Shown piece after piece: positions 58,361 through 64,000 of a stretch of DNA of 64,000 nt. The notes under the pieces are model-generated. The model did no database searches. It was not told the DNA's origin and saw only the letters and a program-made list of their open reading frames with translations. The position numbers were made by a program, and so were the translations under genes. How positions within the stretch are numbered: the stretch's first letter is position 1; each line of letters opens with the position of its first letter. The stretch is from Filobasidium wieringae (Eukaryota; Basidiomycota; Tremellomycetes; Filobasidiales; Filobasidiaceae): the NCBI GenBank assembly GCA_001600055.1, contig BCIV01000001.1:478255-542254 (forward strand), given 5' to 3'.

Positions 58361-61300
58361 ATGTCACGGGCCTCATGGGAACACATCATCTCGGATCACG
58401 GAAACGACAGGATTGTCTCGACGATAGCTACGAGCGACGGGGGCTCAAGCGAAGCGTACCGCTCAGATGAGGAAGAAGGTTCTATGGGATTCGGGCCAGA
58501 ATTAATCGAAACTTTGAGTCATACTGTAATCAATGGGATCCGGGAGTATGAAGTTGGCGATCTTCGAGGTCGCAGCTCAATTACGTGGAAGGGAGATTTC
58601 GAACCGAACATTATGAGTCGTGAACAGGATGGACTTGACCGACCCACGTCTATCGATCCTCATCGTTCTTTCCTAAGTCAGCCACTTTAGAATGTTTCTT
58701 TATCTTTGCAAACATCAACTGAGCGAACCCATACTCTGTCAGACATCTCGGCGATGATCGCTCATCCATCTTCAAGCGCGGATCCTCTGAGAGGCTCGAG
58801 AAAGCCTCTTCCACCTGCTCCAACGGGTGCAAAGAGCCTTCTGAAGGCCCCTCCAGCAGTGCTATTTGATGAATACCTCGGCCACTTACTCACAAACGAA
58901 ACAAGCAACGCCGACGAAGAAAACGTTGCGACTCCTTGGCATCAGTTTCGAGATGCCGGCGGGCTGGATGATGTAGATTCTGCGTACAGCGCTCGCAACA
59001 CACGCTCGAGTGGCATGCCAGAGAGCCTTGCTATCCCCGACGTTTTCCTTACTACTGGCTTTGATCTGACTAATCCAGCTGTCTGGGCACAGATAGTAGA
59101 GGGTGAAGATGCAGACAGAATCGAAGAGACCAGCAGCAATTTGACGCAATATGTGGATCATCTGGAAGCTCATCTGATATACGAAATCTCTCAACGTGCA
59201 CCTATGTTCTTTTCCGCTCTGACCAACCTACAAGCTTTGGCAGCCGAATCAGCTATCTGCCTCTCCCGCATTGAATCACTCCAGTACAAACTCAGTCACC
59301 TTGACCAGACTACTACCATTTCCGGCATTGACTGCGCTGTGAATTACGCTTTGGTGGACATCAAGAAAGACCTAGTAAAAGGTCTCCGATCCATTCAAGG
59401 AATAGCTACCGCTACGAACCTAGCTAATGAGATGCTACAACATGGCGACTGGGGTGGTGCGCTTGATGCGTTGATTCACATTGCGGAATGGTGGATTGAC
59501 CAGGGACGAACGAAAGCACTGGCGATGCCTGCGCAGCCTGAACTTCTGTGTACTGAAGATAGAAGACTATTGGACAACATCGTTGAAGAAACCGAGAACG
59601 AGAACGAGACGGAAGCAGATGTCAGCATACTGGGTCAATCGTTGCATGCAATAGAGGATGCTCTACCACTTCATCAAATACCAGCAGTTCAAAAGATTCC
59701 TGGCCAAATGCTGTCGCTGCTAGAATCGCTAAAGGCTCAGGTCGAATCAGAAATTCAGGCTCAACTGTCACGCGCACTTGCAAATGAGAACGAAATTAGC
59801 ACTTATCCGTATGGAACACAAAAACTCAACGCAGACCTGGTCAAATTGCTCGAGGCTCACCTTCGATGTGGAGGAGCAAGCTCTGCGATCACCCAGATTT
59901 GGCAGGCCTGTTCTTTCCGAGCGGTGAGAGATTCGTTGCGACAGGTACGTAATCTTTGCGGTGATTATGTACCATAGACTGATAGTTGTTCACCGCAGCA
60001 TCTTCCATATTCTGAAGAGCTGACATTAGAGGATGACAAGGAGAATGGAGCTGGGACAAAAAGGTAAGTCGGCTTTATGGAGCAATCAGCGCTCTTGTTA
60101 AGACTAAACGTTCCCGATAGAAACATTGGCTTTGCTTTGAACGAGATGCAACACGCCGACTTCCAGAGCCTTTTGGATTTGATGTTTAGCTCGATGCTAG
60201 GCCGCATCCGCCTAATTAAACACGTTAACAGTATTCTGGAAGAAGCGTTCGGTCAACGGTAAGTCGCAAGCAATTGGAAAACTTACTCCGGCTGACGGTA
60301 GAGGTCCAATAGAAAGCATGCCGATAATCTTCCTGATCTGTTCACGTCTTCGCTGTCCCAGAGGGGGAAAGATCTCGATTCTTCAAGTACCGTCGCTTCG
60401 GAACTCCGAACTATCCTTGTTTCCGTCTGCGAACTTGCCAATAGTCGATCAGCTAAGATATTTGGTGCAAGGGCCAGGACAAATGTGAACGTGCATTTGG
60501 CGGATTTCATTGGGATGATTGGTCAAGCTCGAGCCTTTGTCATTGACACGGAGATAATCGCTGGCGAGATGATTTCTCCTCTGCGAGCTTTGCTTACAAG
60601 CCAAGTAATTACAACCCATTGCAATTCTCTTGCTTAGGCCTAGCAGCTGAGTGTATTTGAAAACAGTCTAGGTCATATCTTCACACCTTCCATAATACGC
60701 AACTTCAATCATCAGCAAAAGATGTCGAAGAAGAGCAGTGGGTTCAAGTCGAAATTTCGCCTGTCACACAACTAGAAGCGGACAACGTAGTTCTATCTGC
60801 TACCGAGGATCCTTCAAACTATATTCTACACCCTCGGTCGGCGCACGAGCCCGCTCCAATGCCAGATCGCTCAAGGGAGGTTGAGAACAGACGAAGTCAC
60901 TCCAAATGCTTACGTATCGAGGACCGTGAATTCTTTCTTGTTTCTGCCACAACCAAAGCTATACAGTTGCTCTGCGAATACATCAAACTTGTTTTTAATC
61001 TCGAAGGTTTAGCTACGGACGTCATGACGAAAATGGTTGAATTTCTGAAAGTGGGTCTTTGACTACGTTACTCGTGGCTTGGCTCAGTAAGCGCGATTGG
61101 CAGTCTTTCAACTCTCGCACCTGTCAAGTGGTACTAGGTGCTGGAGCAATGCGATCCGCGGGCCTGAAGAATATCACAGCAAAACACCTTGGTATGTTTT
61201 ACGTTCGTTTTCTAGTACAGGCCACTCACACGAGTCGGTTCCATAGCCTTGGCATCGCAAAGTCTATCTGTGATCATCACCTTGATACCTTATGTGCGTG

Positions 61301-62861
61301 AAACCGTGCGGCGACACTTGAATTCGAAGCAAGCTGTCATGTTGACGGAGTTTGACAAGCTCAAAAGAGTAATTACCGTCCAGACTCTCCAAACATTGAA
61401 TACGCGTTGATCTCTCGCTTCAAAAGGATTATCAAGAGCATCAGTATGAGATACACTCAAAACTGATTGCAATCATGGCGGACAGATTGACTATCCACGC
61501 CGCGTCTTTGAAGGCAAGCCAAATCGCCCATGACAACTTTCCTTGCGATTCTCACGATTTTGCTACAGACCGTCGAATGGGAGGCCGGATCAAATAGTAG
61601 CGTCCATACTTACGCTGAATTGCTGGTTAAAGAAACGACCACTTTGCACAAAGTCTTGTCGAAGTATCTCGAAAGTACTACTGTGCAAGCAATCATGCTG
61701 CAAGTAATTGAATCCATCAGGCAAAAACTTTATCCTCAATACACGGAGATAGAATTGAAAAGCGATTTGGCGAAGAAATCGTCAGTGAATTCTTATATTC
61801 GTCGTCCGTGTCAAGCTAAGGTGACTTTGCAGCCTACAAGCGGATATAGAATTTTTGGTAAACGGTTTAGCCCATCTTACATCTGGAGATATACCATCAC
61901 CGGTTGCAGACCTGATCGATCTTGCCCATAACAAATCGATACCCAAACGAGGTACAAATGTCAGCGCTTCGATCAACGGATTCCTGCGTCGTGGGCCAAA
62001 ACCCGCTCAGCCGGATCAAGCCGGGGTCGAACTCCCGCTAGATTCGAACGCCTCTCCTTCTGCGGATCTTGGGACTGACGAAGGTGACGAAGGCCTGGAT
62101 ATCATGTCGCATACACCACAACCCAACAGGGATGATCCGAAAAAATTGGGCTCGAGCACATTAGACAACATGGAGGGCCGTCTTCCGGGCGACATACGTT
62201 CCGTTGCAGAGACACTCGAAGACTATATCACTCCTTCAACAGGTCATGATACCGACTTCTCGAAATCCAATACGAGCACGCCGCGGAACTACTTTGAGGA
62301 ATTGGATGTCAGCCAGACTGCGAGCGAAGAGGAGATCCGGAAATCTTATCGCACTCTAATGCTTCAGGTTAGTCTGGACTAACAGTCTATATTTCCAGAT
62401 TACTATAGCATGACTGCGCTTGTTAGTTACATCCAGATCGACAGATACAAGCGGACAGGACCGCCTTGATCACTCCTCTAAACGAAGCTCGGTTACATCG
62501 TGTGAACGAAGCGTACGAAACGCTTTCGAATGCGAAGTCGCGCAACGATTACGTTTCATGGCTGAAGACCGGTAAGTTGCTTTCCTCAGTGAAAGAAAAA
62601 CAACTATCTAAACCACTCGCAGCTACAGTCGAGAAGACGGCGCCCAAAAACTCCACAAGGCCTACACGGACGATTTCATTGGATGATTTCGATCATCACA
62701 CCTCCGCAGAAAGCACTTACTACACTCACGAGTGTCGTTGTTCCAGCCAATTGACGATCACCGAGGAGCAATTAGACCAATCAATTGACATCATAGAGTG
62801 CGACGGATGTGGGGAGCGTGTCGGCGTTACGTATCGGGCAGTCTCTGACGACGAAATCTAA
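58361..62861 (+). CDS. VPS54: VPS54 (GARP tether) reading in frame into a DPH4-type J-domain/CSL zinc protein
   Basis: Start ATG 58361. After a disordered N-terminus, conserved Vps54 sequence begins at SAMIAHPSSSADPL and continues with VPDVFLTT-like IPDVFLTTGFDLTNP, YVDHLEAHLIYEISQR and MFFSALTNLQALA. It runs through NIGFALNEMQHADFQSLLDLM and SLKTVEWEAGSN to KKSLQADIEFLVNGLAHL (61.87 kb). Vps54 is part of the GARP complex that tethers endosome-derived vesicles to the Golgi. The frame does not stop. A ~110-residue disordered linker leads into a J domain (YFEELDVSQTASEEEIRKSYR, then LHPDRQ after an intron at ~62369) and a CSL-type zinc motif (ECRCSSQL...CDGCGERV), ending at TAA 62859-62861. That second half is the whole of a Dph4/Jjj3 protein of diphthamide synthesis. 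In-frame ATGs at 62103 and 62170 could start a separate DPH4. Confidence 0.8.
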
Positions 62862-63192
62862 TCGATGCATGTCTAACCCGGTCGGCAATCGTCTAACGCA
62901 GACTTCTACATGCGAATGGCCAGATGCCTGCTTCTAGATTGCCAGACCCTCACATGGCAACATCACACATATGCAAGCTAGGCGTCTAAATTATATGTCC
63001 ATGTCTATAATGTTGGATATTATTGCTGTAGGCTCCTTGTCAAGTACACACCAGGGACATATAGATGTCATTGTGACCTCTGTTATCATGCGGTTTTCAT
63101 GGTTGGGGAACTTGCCCATCGGGCATCCAATTTTGTAGGCCGTTTTGCAACCTTAAGTTAGTTTAATTGTACTAGAGGTTTCCACCCATGAT
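62862..63192. other. 3' flank of the VPS54-DPH4 gene
   Basis: 331 bp, AT-richer than the genes to the left. It contains the near-palindrome CACCCATGATATGGGTG at 63184-63200 across its right edge. No gene was seen. Confidence 0.4.
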
Positions 63193-63570
63193 ATGGGTGT
63201 GCATAAATTACATGGAAAAAAGCACACGGTTATCTATCATGACATTCACCACTCAGGTACTACTCACCTATTAGGACTACGTTGTCAACAATGTCCGGAG
63301 GAGCTGCTATCAGGGACTTGCCAGTCTAGCACTGGGTCTGTACTAGTAGATCGTATAATGGATGGAGAACTTTACTACAACTACCCTCCTTTGAGGTGGA
63401 GAACAACCTATAGTGTTGTAGGCCCCCAACAGGTGAGTCCTTCATTCCTCAAACTGTATGATAACGAACACCAATATGATGTGTATTGGTCCCCAGTGCT
63501 TATTCGTGAGTTGGCCTATAACAGTTGGACATCTTGTTGTTGGACCTCTCCGCCCTTTTTCTCTGATTAA
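63193..63570 (+). CDS. Orphan open frame (125 aa), possibly repeat-derived
   Basis: I do not recognise this frame. It is uninterrupted from ATG 63193 to TAA 63568-63570, is rich in Cys, Tyr, His and Trp, and shows no splice signals or known motif. Its AT-richer composition and position next to LTR-like repeats suggest mobile-element remains or chance rather than a host gene. Confidence 0.2.
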   Translation: MGVHKLHGKKHTVIYHDIHHSGTTHLLGLRCQQCPEELLSGTCQSSTGSVLVDRIMDGELYYNYPPLRWRTTYSVVGPQQVSPSFLKLYDNEHQYDVYWSPVLIRELAYNSWTSCCWTSPPFFSD

Positions 63571-63775
63571 AAGTTTTGGTTGGGTTCACGGCCTCATTGG
63601 ATGACCTTTGTTATGAATGTGTATTGTGGTGGCCGTACGCATCACCTTCTCCGTAGGCATTGTCTGAGATGTGTTCAAGCAGGTTCTTGAACTGCTTGTT
63701 TGTTGTTTCCTTTGTTGTATTCCTGTTAGGGGGGTCTCGCCGGGAGTTCCTTTGTAGAGCTACTGGAACTTGTAT

Positions 63776-63866
63776 CTGTTGTGATTCAGTGATAAGTATT
63801 TGGAGCATCACTACTACAAGGTAACATACCTGTTGTGATTCAGTGATAAGTATGAATCACAACAGG
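63776..63866. repeat. 24-bp direct repeat and 13-bp inverted repeat
   Basis: A 24-bp sequence beginning CTGTTGTGATTCAGTG occurs exactly at 63776-63799 and 63830-63853. The second copy also starts a hairpin: CCTGTTGTGATTC (63829-63841) and its perfect complement GAATCACAACAGG (63854-63866) around a 12-nt loop. Confidence 0.9.
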
Positions 63867-64000
63867 GAACTAAAGTAAAGTAGTNCGGAAGGTGAAGATG
63901 ACTTGTATGGAGAGAGACAGAGGGGGAGGACGCGCGCAAGAGGGAAGGTGTCACGTGACACTAGGCTGAGGTTGCATAGCGCAATAGCGCATATCCAACA
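63831..64000. mobile_element. Candidate retrotransposon LTR ending at the window edge
   Basis: The last 170 bp begin TGTTG and end CAACA, the inverted TG...CA termini expected of an LTR, and contain the hairpin described above plus a 14-bp palindrome GTGTCACGTGACAC (63948-63961). No reverse transcriptase, integrase or primer-binding site is visible in the window, so the assignment rests on termini and repeat structure only. One base (63885) is N. Confidence 0.3.

Overview
The window reads as nuclear, gene-dense euchromatin from a basidiomycete fungus, most likely a Tremellomycete yeast (Cryptococcus/Kwoniella-like). The taxonomic call is inference: genes are cut by many 50-80 nt introns (MER3 alone has more than 20), branch points look like CTAAT/CTGAC, and the gene set is fungal (ATG14, carboxypeptidase Y, PHO80-type cyclin, TEA-domain factor, mitochondrial mL60). 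No rRNA, tRNA, CRISPR, prophage or bacterial-style operon was seen. Exon joins were worked out by eye from splice signals and protein-family motifs; they are models, not transcript data.

Layout. 1-4336 (-) 3' part of a TTC7/YPP1 TPR scaffold; 4729-6607 (+) ATG14-like; 6972-7315 (+) an unrecognised small gene; 7709-9444 (-) RNase H2 subunit A; 10261-12373 (+) carboxypeptidase Y; 12942-16391 (-) probable Mau2/Scc4 cohesin loader; 17528-18645 (+) alpha/beta hydrolase; 18973-20759 (-) Ser/Thr-rich single-pass membrane protein; 21442-24995 (-) CaMKK/Snf1-activating-type kinase; 25687-27174 (+) 3-hydroxyisobutyrate dehydrogenase-like; 27343-29527 (-) tripeptidyl-aminopeptidase-like hydrolase; 30005-32326 (+) MFS drug:H+ antiporter; 32632-39284 (+) meiotic helicase MER3/HFM1; 39406-39996 (-) mL60 (MRPL31); 40260-41244 (+) ISA2; 42775-44491 (+) bHLH factor; 45310-46898 (+) PHO80-like cyclin; 47047-48818 (-) TEA/ATTS factor; 49507-50701 (+) REV7; 51171-53235 (+) FMP25-like RCC1 protein; 53330-55599 (-) eIF2B gamma (GCD1); 55806-57904 (-) PRP46; 58361-62861 (+) VPS54 reading without a stop into a DPH4-type J protein; 62862-64000 a gene-poor end with an LTR-like terminal segment.

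The genes are housekeeping genes for membrane traffic and autophagy (YPP1, ATG14, VPS54, CPY), genome maintenance (RNase H2A, Mau2, MER3, REV7), mitochondria (mL60, ISA2, FMP25, HIBADH) and signalling/transcription. They do not form a metabolic cluster. The only clear functional pairing is the divergent mitochondrial pair MRPL31/ISA2 around a TCACGTGA box.

The most unusual features are structural: an apparent VPS54-DPH4 gene fusion, three microexons (8, 11 and 14 nt), four GC-AG introns that all use GCAAGT, an ~80-residue basic/acidic insertion in RNase H2A, and recurrent TCACGTGA octamers in intergenic promoter DNA. I found no convincing novel defence, toxin or biosynthetic system.
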